Shown: positions 54,414 through 64,000 of the stretch, piece by piece | How the letters are laid out: every line of letters begins with the position of its first letter | How positions within the stretch are numbered: position 1 is the first letter of the stretch | NCBI RefSeq assembly: GCF_024166365.1 | Contig: NC_064824.1 | Location: forward strand, 129,943,108-130,007,107 | Length of the DNA: 64,000 nt | DNA from: Elephas maximus indicus | Taxonomy: Eukaryota; Chordata; Mammalia; Proboscidea; Elephantidae | Direction of reading: 5' to 3' | Translations under genes and position numbers: made by a program | The notes under the pieces: generated by a model | What the model was told of the DNA's origin: nothing | The model's database searches: none | The model's input: the letters and a program-made list of their open reading frames with translations, nothing else

Positions 54414-55185
54414 TTTTATTGTGCTTCAAGCGAAAGTTTACAGTTCAAGTTAGTTTCTCATACAAAAATTTATACGCGCATTATTACGTGACACTAATTG
54501 CAACTCCTGTAATGAGACAGCACACTTCTCCTTTCCATCCCAAATTGCCCGCGTCATTTTTTTTTTTTTATTCAACCAGCCCCTGTCCCTTTTTGCCTTC
54601 TCATCTCGCCTTCAGATGGGAGCTGCCCATTTAAGTCTCGTGTATCTACTTGAGCTAAGAAACACTCTATTCAGGATCTTTGTCTGAAGGGTTGGCTTCG
54701 GGAATGGTTTTAGTTCTGGGTTAACAGAGAGTCTGGGGGCCGTGTCTCCCAGGGTCCCTTCAGTCTCAATCAGACCATTAAGTCTGGTCTTTTTTACTGG
54801 AATTTGAGTTCTGCACCCCACTTTTCTCCTGCTTCATCAGGGACTCTGTTGTGTTGCCTGTTAGGGTGGTCATTGGTGGTAGCCAGGTACCATCTAGTTT
54901 TTCTGGTCGCAGGCTGATGGAGTCTCTGGTTTATGTGGCCCCTTCTGTCTTTTAGGCTCATATTTTCCTTGTGTCTTTGATGTTCTTCATTCTCTTTTGT
55001 TCCAGGGGTGTTGGGACCAATTGATGGAGCTTACATGGCCCCTCGGTAGCTTTTAAGACCCCAGACATTACTCACAGAAATGGAATGCAGAACATTTTCT
55101 TAATAAACTTTATTATGTCAATTGGCCTACGAGTCCCCTGAAACCCTGGTCCCCAGACCCCAACCCCTGCTACTCTGTCCCTCAA
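54414..55185 (-). mobile_element. elephant-type L1 3' UTR insertion with TSD
   Basis: Complement of the L1 3' end (T-run then attgtgcttcaagcgaaag). The flanks tgatgcttcattttt (54399-54413) and tgacgcttcattttt (55186-55200) match at 14 of 15, so the piece inserted as a 3'-UTR-only fragment. Confidence 0.78.
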
Positions 55186-55200
55186 TGACGCTTCATTTTT

Positions 55201-55700
55201 TGAAGCTCTTCACATTGATCTAGACTCAAAGATACTTAGACACTTCAACATTTTTGTGTGATATTTTACAAGTCTGAGAGAAGAATCTGATATACTCCTT
55301 AACAAATTGGCCTCAGGAATAGATGCATATCAGCTTTCAAATTCTGCTTCTCAGCATATTGAGTGGGAGCAACTCTTGCGTAAGCACCCCCGGGCTATTT
55401 TGGAACTGCTAAACTGTAAGAATTTGTGACTTGGTGGCCGATCAAACCAGGAAACTCTCGGCTTCCTAAATCTTAATGTACTAACATGCTCACTAATTTC
55501 TCAACTGCTTTTCACAGTTCAATCACTCGTCTGACAGAAAAGCTTTATTTAAACATTGACAACTCCTGGTACCCGCAGGCAGCCAAATATGTCTCTCATG
55601 TAATTGAGATCTGCCTCCGCTCTACAAGCTGAGGCGCTAAAGAGGGGTCCCTAAGAAAAGAGGGGAGCTCTTTTGTTTGGATTTATGAATGCTATATAAC
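55201..55700. other. intergenic, unidentified; one 48-codon frame
   Basis: A plus-strand ATG frame at 55486-55632 is open for 48 codons but matches nothing I recognise. The 55640-55755 part has a TATA-containing, LTR-like look. Confidence 0.3.
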
Positions 55701-55779
55701 CCACCTGGGTTCTTCGTGGAGACGTTTCTTTCTTCCTCACACCCTCACATTGCCATACAGGACAAAGTGTATGGGGCCT

Positions 55780-55949
55780 GTTGTTGTCGATTTATGATGG
55801 AGTAGAACTGCCCCATGGGGTTTTCTAGGATGTAATCTTTACAGGAGCGGATGACTAGGTCTTCTCTTCTGCAGAATGGCTGGTGGGTTCGAACCACCAA
55901 CCTTCTGGTTAGCAGCTGAGTGCTTAACCATTGTGCCACCAGCGCTTCT
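55780..55949 (-). mobile_element. AfroSINE, long subfamily, between two similar ~45-bp segments
   Basis: Reverse copy (gatggagtagaactgcccca ... gtgccaccagcgcttct). The flanks 55708-55754 and 55951-55996 are imperfect direct repeats. Confidence 0.82.
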
Positions 55950-55996
55950 TGGGGTCTTCCTGGGAGACATGGTTTTTCCTCTTCATACCCTTGCAT

Positions 55997-56394
55997 TAAT
56001 CCAAAGATGTTAAGTCTTTTGAACTTTATTCATCTACAACACTCTGGGGCAGTAACTCAACCAAGTCATTCCTGCTTTTTAAGGAGAAGCAACAGTTTTG
56101 GAAAGACAAACATCTAGGCCCAAGGATCAGCTATACCGCTTTTTAGATCCCTTGGGCCTGAGTAATCCTCGAGGTTTCCTGGTGTCATCTTAAGATTCTA
56201 TTTCTGTCCTTCTGGTCACATTTTGATTCAGTGGTTTTCTTTTCACAGGCAAGCAGAGGCAAAACAAACTGCTAACTCCTACCTCAAACCCATAAAAAGA
56301 GATGTGGGGATTTCTTGGGGTTTTATTTTTACATATTTTTCTCCAGGCAGTAGTTCCATTACACAGAAGTATTTTACTGTTTAATCTAGTTTGT
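55997..56394. other. intergenic, nothing recognised
   Basis: No feature seen. Confidence 0.45.
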
Positions 56395-56598
56395 AAGGAG
56401 CCCTGGTGGTACAACAGTTAAGCAAATGGCTACTAATTGACAGGTCAGTGGTTTGAACCCACCAGCTGCTCTGTAGGAGAAAGATGTGACCGTCTGCTTC
56501 TGTAAAGATTTACAGCCTTGAAAACCCTTTGAAGCAGTTGTACTTTGTCCTATAGGGTCACTATGAGTCAGAACCAAATTGTTGGCAACGAGGGTTTA
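56395..56598 (+). mobile_element. AfroSINE, long subfamily
   Basis: Forward copy aggagccctggtggtacaac ... gttggcaacgagggttt. Confidence 0.88.
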
Positions 56599-56627
56599 TG
56601 ATAATCTAGTTTGTATATAAAAAAATC

Positions 56628-57205
56628 CTCAATCAACACCCATGGAAGCAGCAGTTAAGAAATCACAGGACACATTGCATTGGGCAAACCTGCTGAAAAA
56701 GACCTCTTTAAAGTGTTAAAAAGCAAATGTCACTTTAAGGACTAAGGTGCACCTGACCCAAGTCATGGGGTTTTCAATTGCCTCATATGCATGTGAAAGC
56801 TGAGCAATGAATAAGGAAGACCAAAGAAGAATCCATGCCCTTGAATTATGGTGTGGGTGAAGAATATTGAATACACCATGGACTGCCAAAAGGATGAACA
56901 AATCTGTCTTGGAAGAAGTACAGCCAAAATGCTCCTTAGAAGCAAGGATGGCAAGACTTTGTCTCACATACTTTGGACATGCCATCAGGAGGGGTCAGTG
57001 CCTGGAGAAGGACATCATACTTGGTAAAGTAGAAGGCCTTCAAAAAAAGAGGAAGACTCTCAACAAGATGAATTGACACAGTGGCTGCAACAACGGACTC
57101 AAGCATAACAATGTTCCTGAGGATGTCGCAGGACGGGGCTGTGTTTTGTTCTGTTGTTCATAGGGTTGGTATCAGTTCGAACCAACTTGATGGCACCTAA
57201 CAACA
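56628..57205 (+). mobile_element. RTE (BovB-like) LINE 3' fragment
   Basis: Starts at the 'ctcaatcaacacccatggaa' region of ORF2 and runs to (CAA)n at 57197-57212. Frames contain NTPWTAKRMNKSVLEEVQPK. Confidence 0.87.
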
Positions 57206-57309
57206 ACAACAACAAGTTTGTATATTAACTATCATAGAATATGGAAATCAAGTCCGAGACCTTTACATTGGCCCCTCAACTGGGTGGCAACATCTATGTT
57301 TATAATAGG

Positions 57310-57403
57310 CGAAAACCAAAAACCGATCCTGTTGCTGTCAAGTTGATTGGACTCATGGCAAACCCCTTGTGTTACACGGTAGAGCTGCTCCATAAGGTTT
57401 TTT
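57310..57403 (-). mobile_element. AfroSINE, old subfamily, split: 3' half
   Basis: aaaaaccgatcctgttgctg to 'gctgctccataagg'. Continues at 57608 after a nested forward AfroSINE. Confidence 0.8.
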
Positions 57404-57404
57404 T

Positions 57405-57607
57405 TGGTTGGCGGTATAGTGGTTAAGTGCTCAGCTGCTAACCAAAAGGTTGGCAGTTCAAACTCACCACCTGCGGTGCCAGAGGAAGGTGTGGCAGTCT
57501 GCTTTTTTAAAGATTATAGCCTTGGAAACTCTCTAGGGCAGTCCTACTCTGTCCTACAGGGTCGCTATGAGTTGGAATCAACTCGATGGCACACAACAAC
57601 AACAGCG
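57405..57607 (+). mobile_element. AfroSINE nested in an older AfroSINE
   Basis: ggttggcggtatagtggtta ... ctcgatggcacacaacaaca; the tail is RTE-like (CAACAACAAC). Confidence 0.85.
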
Positions 57608-57724
57608 ACAATCTTTATGGAAGCAGATCTCCAGGGCTTTTTTCCATGGAAACACTGCGTGGGTTTGAACTGCCAACCTTTAGGCTAGTAGTCAAATGCA
57701 AACCATTAGTGCCACCCAGGGACT
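57608..57724 (-). mobile_element. AfroSINE, old subfamily, split: 5' half
   Basis: 'acaatctttatggaagcaga' to cacccagggac: the remainder of 57310-57403. Confidence 0.8.
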
Positions 57725-57738
57725 TGCTTATAACAGGC

Positions 57739-57907
57739 CAAACCAAACCCACTTCTGTCGAGTCGATTCCAACCTATAATGACCCTATAGGACAGAGTAG
57801 AACCACCCCATAGGGTTTCCAAGGCTGTAAATCTTTACAGAAGCAGACAGCCACATCTTTCTTGGTTAGCAGGTGAGTGCTTTAACCACTGTGCTATCAG
57901 TGCTCCT
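57739..57907 (-). mobile_element. AfroSINE, long subfamily
   Basis: Reverse copy 'aaacccacttctgtcgagtc' ... tgtgctatcagtgctcc, with part of the internal block deleted. Confidence 0.86.
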
Positions 57908-57939
57908 TTATAACAGGCCAGAGCCTCCTAAGCCTTACG

Positions 57940-58312
57940 TGTTATTTCTGTTGGCACTGCTCCAACCCAGACAAATGCATTGGAGTGAGGCAACCATGTA
58001 GAAAAGGAATTAACCCTGCAGGGGGGCAGAAGAGAAGAAGAATGAACATTGCAGATCCTCATTTCATTCAAGCGTCTGCTTCTATTTGCCTTTTCATAGA
58101 GGCTCTTCCTGATTCCCACAGCTAAGATGCCACCACTTCCCCCTTCCCACACCGTCAATTTCTATTTCCTCATCTTGCTTTCTTTTCCTATATTGTCTGT
58201 ATCCCCCATTCCCAGAATGTAAGCCCCCAGAGTGCAGGATATGTGTGTATCCCCAGTGCCTGGAACAGTGCCTGACCATTTGTCGGTGCACACAAAATAT
58301 TTGTTGACTGAG
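57940..58312 (+). repeat. L2 LINE 3' end
   Basis: 'cccccattcccagaatgtaa', ccccagtgcctggaacagtg, 'aaatatttgttgactgag' are L2 3' landmarks. Confidence 0.6.
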
Positions 58313-58362
58313 TAGAAAACCTCTATGAACACCGGGCACTGTGTTAGGCCCTGCCTATGTGG

Positions 58363-58455
58363 TTGTGGTAGGGTGCCCTCAAGTCAATTCTGACTCAGAG
58401 TGACCCCATGGGACTTAGTACAACTGCCCCATAGGGTTTCCTAGGCTGTAATCAT
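58363..58455 (-). mobile_element. AfroSINE, split: 3' half
   Basis: 'ggtgccctcaagtcaattct' to 'cctaggctgtaatc'; interrupted by an RTE fragment. Confidence 0.83.
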
Positions 58456-58683
58456 GTTGTCAGGAGGGATCAGTCCCTAGAGAAGGATATCACGCTTGGT
58501 AAAGTAGAGGATCAGCAGGAAAGAGAAGGACGCTCAATGAGATGGACTGACATAGTGGCTGCAACAATGGGCTCAAGCATAGCAATGATTGTGAGCACGG
58601 TGCAGGACCAGGCAGTGTTTCATTCTGTGGTACATAGGGTCCCTACGGGTCAGAACTGACTTGATAGCACCTAACAACAACAA
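58456..58683 (+). mobile_element. RTE LINE tail inserted inside an AfroSINE
   Basis: 5'-truncated 228-bp RTE end ('atgttgtcaggagggatcag' ... ctaacaacaacaa). AATC at both junctions may be the target duplication. Confidence 0.85.
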
Positions 58684-58792
58684 TCTGTATGGGAGCAGAT
58701 TGCCAGGTCTTGCTTTGCTAGGTGGGTTCAAACAGCCAACCTTTCAGTTCGTAGCCAAGCCTTTAACCCTCACGCCACCAGGGCTCCTTAGG
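58684..58792 (-). mobile_element. AfroSINE, split: 5' half
   Basis: 'tctgtatgggagcagattgc' to 'gccaccagggctcctt', the remainder of 58363-58455. Confidence 0.83.
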
Positions 58793-58834
58793 CCCTGTCC
58801 ATACACTATCACATTTAACACAAGGTAGGCGTTA

Positions 58835-58930
58835 GCATCGTTATTCTACAGGTAAAGAAACTGAGAAGCAATGAGGTTGAGGAGCTTGCTCAAGCTCATG
58901 CAGTTAGCATATAGATAGGCGGGTAGAACA
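58835..58930 (-). repeat. MIR fragment (ancient)
   Basis: 'ttattctacaggtaaagaaa ctgagaag' and the following 'gagcttgctcaagctcatgc' are MIR-like. Confidence 0.55.
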
Positions 58931-59199
58931 CTATCCCTTCTCTTATACCCCAAAACTAAAGGAACATAGACAGTGTAGCAGTCTCATGGAATCCAGACTT
59001 TATGGGGCCATGGAGGCTGGATGAACCCCTGAAACTTTTGCCCTGAGATAATCTTTAAACCCTAAACCAAAAATAGCCCCTGAAGTCATCTTAAGCCCAG
59101 CAATAGTTCAGCTTAACTAGTAAAAAAAAAAAAGGTCTGCCTTGAGCATTATGCCTTTTTAAGAACTATCTGCACAGGATCAAACTGACAACAGCAACT

Positions 59200-59395
59200 T
59201 GAAAGATTAGATAGGAAACTTAGGGGGCAGTGAGTTTATGTTAATAGGGGAGGACCAACTCTGAAAAAGAGAGTGAGAATGGCTGCACAACTTGAAGAAT
59301 GTAATCAGTGTCCCTGAACTATACATGCAGAAGCTGTCTGTTTTGCTGTGTATATTCCTAACAACAACAAAAGCAAAATAAATAAAATTTAGAAA
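59200..59395 (+). mobile_element. L1-like 3' end
   Basis: 'gagaatggctgcacaacttg', 'tatacatgcagaagctgtct' and an A-rich aataaataaaattt tail resemble an L1 3' terminus. Confidence 0.45.
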
Positions 59396-59599
59396 GGAGT
59401 GGGGCGGAGGGAAGAGTACAGTAGTGTTTACTCTTAAGATGACCTCAAGTGAAAATGGAAGGGATGGGAAAAATACATACATAGGTACATAAAATAGGAA
59501 AATCTTCCTGGGCAACATGACTTAACCTGTAAAAGAGTGGCCTGACGTAAAACATAAGACTAAAATCAAATAACAAGCCTCAAGGCCTCTGGAGTTTAA

Positions 59600-59800
59600 T
59601 TTACTTAAAGTCCTTCAATCAGGCCAAGGATATTATTGAGGTCCTGGTAGATACCAGGCTCTGAGCTAAGTGCTCAGATACAAAGAGGACCACGGATGGG
59701 ACCCTGGCCCTTGTTGGGTTTACAGTCATCAGACAGACAACAGTCAAATACACAAACTTTTCATTACAAACTGTGAAGAATGAAGAAGACATATACCTGG
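59600..59800 (-). repeat. L2 fragment
   Basis: 'gtagataccaggctctgagc' and 'gccttgttgggtttacagtc'-like L2 blocks in reverse. Confidence 0.5.
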
Positions 59801-60069
59801 AGCTCAGAGTGCAGGACAAAGAGCTGTCTGGTCCAGCCTGTGGTATGGAGGGGTACATCAGGGAAGAAGAGCCAGAAGAAATAGTTTCAGAACAGAACTA
59901 AGTTTGCCCCAAGAGTACAGTAGTTAAAGAAAGGTAGGTAGTAAATAGCCAGGACACATGACACAGAAGTGAGAGAAACCTGAACAAGAGGAAATACGAA
60001 GGAGGTAGTTAGATTTATGGGCAGGTGTGTAGAAAAGGTAGGGGCTGGAGCTACCTACCTGGAGTCATT

Positions 60070-60248
60070 GACTTACAGAAAAAAAAAAAAAAAAAACGCT
60101 GCCATTGACTTGATTCCAACTCATAGTGACCCTATAGGACAGAGTAGAACTGCCCCATAGGGCTTCCAAGGAGCGCCTGGTAAGTTGAAACTGCTGACCT
60201 TTTGGTTAGCAGCCGTAGCTCTTAACCACTACACCCCCAGGGTTTCCA
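60070..60248 (-). mobile_element. AfroSINE, short subfamily, with 18-bp A-run
   Basis: Reverse copy; the A-run at 60079-60096 joins the SINE 3' end. Confidence 0.88.
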
Positions 60249-60673
60249 GACTTACAGAGGGTTATTGAAATCAGAGGTGTGGAAGAGATCACTCTGGAAG
60301 AAATTATGAAGCAGGAAGGGAAGGGAGCCTAGCACTGCCTGACTTCACAAAGTCTAACATTTAATGGCTGGGAAGAGGAGAAGGGTGCCAACAAAGATTT
60401 GAGGAAAGGAACAGGGCAGAGAAGTAGGAAGAAATCCAAAGACTGTGGCATTGCTGAAACCCAGGGAAGAAAATCTCACAAAGGAAGTACCCTGTGTAGA
60501 ATGAACGCTGCTGGGGACGAGAGAGATGAGGACAGAGGAAGAGTCATTGACCTAGAGCCCACAGAGGCCTTTGGTGACCTGAGGGAGAGCTCTTTTGGAG
60601 AAATGATGTGGTTGAGAGTCAGATGAGAGTAGGTTGAGTGGGTGGGAAGGGAGAGAATGGAGACAATGTAGAC
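60249..60673. other. intergenic, nothing recognised
   Basis: Purine-rich; a 75-codon charged frame (60399-60626) has no recognisable domain. Confidence 0.45.
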
Positions 60674-61110
60674 CAGGAGGTTGCTAACTTGGGCTCACAG
60701 GCAGATCTGGCCTGAGGCCTGTTTTGTAAATAAAGTTTTATTGGAACACATCCACCCCCGTTCACTTACAGACTGTTTTTGGCTACCTTGGAGTCTCTAG
60801 GTGCTACAAACAGATAAGCAGTTTGGTTGCTAATTGAAAGGGTGGAAGTTTGAGTCCACCCAGAGGCACCTCAGAAGATAGGCCTGGTGACCTACTTCTG
60901 AAAAATCAGTCGCTGAAAACTCTATGGAGCACAGGTCTGCTCTAACACACAGGGGGTCATCATGAGTTGGAAGTGACTCTTACCACCTGGTTTCTTTGGC
61001 TACCTTAATGTTACAACGGCAGAGTCAAGTAGTTGCTGCAGAAGCTATATGGTGCACGAGGCTGGAAATATTTAATACCTGGCCCTTTACAGGATGTTTG
61101 CCCACCCTGG
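60674..61110 (-). mobile_element. old hAT-like DNA transposon split by an AfroSINE
   Basis: 'caggaggttgctaacttggg' and 'aaagttttattggaacacat' on the left, 'acaacggcagagtcaagtag' and 'tttgcccaccctgg' on the right. Confidence 0.62.
60790..60994 (+). mobile_element. AfroSINE with 12-bp perfect TSD
   Basis: Forward copy ggagtctctaggtgctacaa ... ttaccacctggtttc, between TTTGGCTACCTT at 60778-60789 and at 60995-61006. The A and B box regions are diverged, so it is an older subfamily. Confidence 0.9.
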
Positions 61111-61120
61111 GGTAGACAAT

Positions 61121-62544
61121 TGTTTCCAGGTAACACAGCCGGAGCAGTCCAGAACCAGGATTTGAACTCAGGTCAGCCTGAACCAGCCTGTGCCCCTTCC
61201 CCTGGTGAATGCTGCTTCTCCTCAGCCAGGCGTGCTGAAGCTGAAAGGGTGAAGTCAGCAGGGTTCTTTTATTTCCTTCAGCTCGTGCCCTGTCCCGTGG
61301 GCAGCTGTTGTGGAGAAATGCTGAGTCATGAATAATTCTTCCATTAATGCCAAAGCAGCAGGAAGGGAAATGTCAGTAGAAAATGGTATTTCAAATAAGT
61401 GCAAATTTCGTAATTCAACCAGTTTTTTTAGACCACTTCCCACAGCCATACATCCTTAATTTTAGTATGGCGAAGCCTGATAATCAAGCGTCAGTGGGGG
61501 AGAAACTTACCTTCATGTGGACATTTGTCCCAGAGATGTACATTCTACAAAAATGAACACATCCTCCTGCCATTTAGAATAGGCCGAATGGACCAGGGCA
61601 AAGGAAGGGAACAGTTGGTCTTACTGACAAAAACTGGCTTTTGCATCATTCCATCACTCAGCACAATTAGGGTACCGTGACATTCTCCATTTGAGCTCAT
61701 CACTGAGAAACTCCAGGAAGCCTCCGTTCCTACTAAACAGAATGGCTCGTTAGCAGACTTTCATCCTTTCAGGAATATACAACAGGAGTCTGCTCTCACA
61801 ACCAGCCTTGTTCCCGTGAAGGCCCTTTCTGGGTAGTGTCCAGAGAAGCACGGGTTGCAAATGCCGATGACCATAGGGCCAGGCCAGTGGGTTAAAGAGT
61901 GAAGCCAGTCAGATGGAGAAAGCAGCTTCCCCTCCCCGTCCCCGGCAGCCCATTGTGGCCATGAGGAAACAGCCCAGCTGTTTCTTCCCAGATCTTCTGC
62001 TTTTTCACAAGAAACCGGAAACCCAGATTTTATCGGAAATTTCCCAATTTCTAGATTTTGGCAACTACTTCAAATGAAAATAAAAATGGCGTATGCTGAG
62101 CATTTCTTGTCCTGGGGCTGTTTCCAGCCGTGGACCCCAGGTTATGATTCCTGCCCTGGTCTGGCTACTTTGCCAAGCAGAAAAATGGTTAAGCTCACTC
62201 TGAACTCAGATACGCTCATCTTTACGCATTTCCAAACCTCTCTTCAATGAGTGGTGTTCATACGTTCGTTTTTGTGGCTGTATCTGACTCACTCACACAC
62301 CCCATTTCCCTCTTCCCTTTCTTTCTGGATACTGACACTTCTTGGGGTTATCAAAGCCACTACTGTTGAAATACCAACTTCTAAACCACATGATCCTAAG
62401 CGAGGCATCAGACTGGGCTAAGCCAGCAAGGAAAAATGGGACTAGATTCTTCTGTCACTCTGACAATGTTTTGTGAACCTAGAGTGAGACTTCCTGACTT
62501 AGTCTCTGCCACTCTTCACATCTGATTGCATGGGAACAGAGCAA
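61121..62544. other. intergenic, unique-looking
   Basis: Longest stretch (about 1.4 kb) free of young repeats right of the SCYGR-like gene. It contains TGCTGAGTCAT at 61319-61329, a consensus NF-E2/BACH/AP-1 site. No coding exon recognised. Confidence 0.4.
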
Positions 62545-62681
62545 GAAACCAAACCAAACCCATTTCTGTAGCGTCAATTCCAACTCATAGAGACCTTGTA
62601 GGATGGAGTAGAACAGCCCTGTAGGGATTCCAAGGCTGTAATCTTTATGGAAGCAGACTGGCCCATCTTTCTCCTGCAGAG
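62545..62681 (-). mobile_element. AfroSINE, long subfamily, head missing
   Basis: 'aaacccatttctgtagcgtc' to 'atctttctcctgcaga', where it joins a forward copy. Confidence 0.85.
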
Positions 62682-62790
62682 TTCGAATCCACTAACTGCT
62701 CCTTGGAAACCCTATGGGGCAGCTCTACTCTGTCCCATAGGGTTGCTGTGAATCAGAATCAATTCAAGGGCAATGGGTTTGGGTTTTTTT
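62682..62790 (+). mobile_element. AfroSINE, 5' truncated
   Basis: Starts at the B-box region (gttcgaatccactaactgct) and ends ggcaatgggtttgggttttt. Confidence 0.86.
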
Positions 62791-62822
62791 GGTGATCTAA
62801 TTAAGGAGTTGTTTTGGTGAAT

Positions 62823-62982
62823 TGAAACCCTGGTGGCACAGTGGTTAAAAGCTATGGCTGCTAACCAAAAGGTTGGCAGTTCAAATCCACCAGGCGCTCC
62901 TTGGAAACCATATGGGGCAGTTCTATTCTGTCCTGTAGGGTCACTATGAGTCAGACTTGACTTGACGGCAAAGGGTTTGGTG
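62823..62982 (+). mobile_element. AfroSINE, short subfamily
   Basis: Forward copy gaaaccctggtggcacagtgg ... ttgacggcaaagggtttgg. Confidence 0.9.
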
Positions 62983-63130
62983 AAGTGGTTAAAGAGTTTG
63001 GCTGATAACCAAAAGGTCAGCAGCTTGAATCCACCAGTTGCTTCTCGGAAACTCTGTAGGGTAGTTCTACCCACCTATAGGGTCGGTATGACCCAGAATT
63101 GACTCAAACTGCAGTGGTTTTGGTGTTTGG
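62983..63130 (+). mobile_element. AfroSINE, head truncated, in direct tandem with the previous
   Basis: 'tgaagtggttaaagagtttg' through actgcagtggttttggtg. Confidence 0.86.
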
Positions 63131-63149
63131 TGAATGAATTTGTATCTGG

Positions 63150-63335
63150 AAGTTCCTGGGTGGTGCAAACAGTTAACATGCTCGGTTGCTAACTGAAAGG
63201 TTGGTGATATGAGTCCACCCGGAGGTGTTTTCAAAGAAAAATCAGCCATTAAAAACCCTATGGAGTACAGTTCTACTCTGACACACATGGGGTCGCCATG
63301 AGTCAAAATCAACTAGATGGCAACCAGTAGTTTAA
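63150..63335 (+). mobile_element. AfroSINE, GTTCCTGGGTGG-headed subfamily
   Basis: Forward copy agttcctgggtggtgcaaac ... caactagatggcaaccagt; part of the body is deleted. Confidence 0.86.
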
Positions 63336-63668
63336 TTTGTATCTTGCTCCAATCATTAAGCTATTGTATCTCAGCTCCAAACCCAGCCTTCTGTACTCTG
63401 CTTTGTAATTCTAGAGCTGGGTCTCTGCAAAGCACACTTCTGCTTTGCAGCTAGCTCCCTGTGAGGCTCTGCCTGTAGGGGGTGCTAGAGGGAGAACACA
63501 AAGCTGGAGGACTGGGAAGAGCCCGAGCCTTCCTGACTGCCTCCCACTCCCGTGAGGGGCTCTCTCACAATGCTCGTCACTCTGGCAGCAGCAGTTCCTT
63601 CCAGTAGCAGCTGCCGAATACAGTTCCAGTGTTTTCAACGCTTATGGAAACAGTCTCCTCACACCACC
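63336..63668. other. intergenic, nothing recognised
   Basis: A 75-codon minus-strand frame (63411-63638) has no recognisable domain; GC content is higher than the surroundings. Confidence 0.4.
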
Positions 63669-64000
63669 TGTCTTAGTTACCTGGCGCTGTCATAAGAAAA
63701 AATACCACAGCTGCATGGTTTTAAAGAACAGAAATTTATTGTCTCACAGTTTGGGAGGTTAGAAGTCCAAATCAGGGCGTTGATTCTAGGGGAGTGATCT
63801 TTCTTGTTGGTAGGCCCTGGTGTGCCCTGGCATTCCTTGGCTTACAGATGGATCTTTTCAGTCTCTTCCCCTTGTGTGTTACCGTGTCTATTTTGCCTTT
63901 TTTATAAAACACCACTCAGAGGAGATTAGTTTTAGGACCTACCCTGCCCTGATACATCTTCGTAACATTATAAAAGGAACCTGCCATTTCCAAACGGGGT
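63669..64000 (-). mobile_element. MLT1-type (MaLR) LTR, cut by the window end
   Basis: 'ctgtcttagttacctggcgc', gaaatttattgtctcacagt and 'ggaggttagaagtccaaatc' in reverse. Confidence 0.6.

Noticed and set aside
1-64000. tRNA genes
   Set aside because: A- and B-box-like sequences such as GGTTCGAATCC are all inside AfroSINEs or MIRs; no cloverleaf with proper acceptor stem was seen.
1-64000. CRISPR arrays, operons, phage or bacterial genes
   Set aside because: Repeats are interspersed eukaryotic transposable elements, genes are spliced or KRTAP-like, and no regularly spaced direct repeats with unique spacers occur.
35413-64000. First exon or promoter of AGFG1, the expected next gene on the right
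   Set aside because: No CpG-rich promoter and no ArfGAP zinc-finger peptide was found; the gene probably lies beyond the window.

Overview
The window is mammalian nuclear DNA from an afrotherian, most likely an elephant. The evidence is about fifty copies of the tRNA-derived AfroSINE family, about nine pieces of the BovB-like RTE LINE whose 3' tail AfroSINEs share, and several L1 3' ends of a type I associate with the elephant lineage. Species cannot be settled from sequence alone. Nothing here is bacterial or viral; most open reading frames are chance or repeat-derived.

Two host protein-coding genes are visible, both on the minus strand. TM4SF20, a four-pass L6-family membrane protein, is complete: four coding exons (15306-15488, 9344-9409, 7509-7660, 4483-4762) with good splice sites join into a 226-codon frame. 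At 24151-24450 lies a single-exon, 99-codon, extremely Cys/Gly-rich gene of the SCYGR type (small cysteine and glycine repeat containing, formerly grouped as KRTAP28), with a TATA box about 90 bp upstream of its ATG. In human both families map to 2q36.3, so the window looks like the orthologous interval. The first ~625 bp resemble the tail of a 3' UTR on the plus strand; MFF is the expected neighbour, but no coding sequence is present to prove it.

Layout: 1-4.4 kb, probable 3' UTR tail and old repeats; 4.5-15.6 kb, TM4SF20 and its promoter; 15.6-24 kb, repeats, an unexplained 90-bp hairpin and RTE pieces; 24.1-24.6 kb, the SCYGR-like gene; 24.6-64 kb, gene-free and heavily colonised by transposable elements. 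The most informative structure there is an RTE copy at 28.1-31.6 kb whose 5' part is inverted relative to its 3' part, bounded by an 11-bp direct repeat. This is the signature of twin priming. The copy was later hit by a solo ERVL-type LTR with its own 5-bp duplication.

The two genes do not form a pathway. TM4SF20 is known as an intestinal/ER membrane protein, and SCYGR/KRTAP-like proteins are expected in hair or cornified epithelium. No tRNA, rRNA, CRISPR array or intact transposase/reverse transcriptase gene was found.
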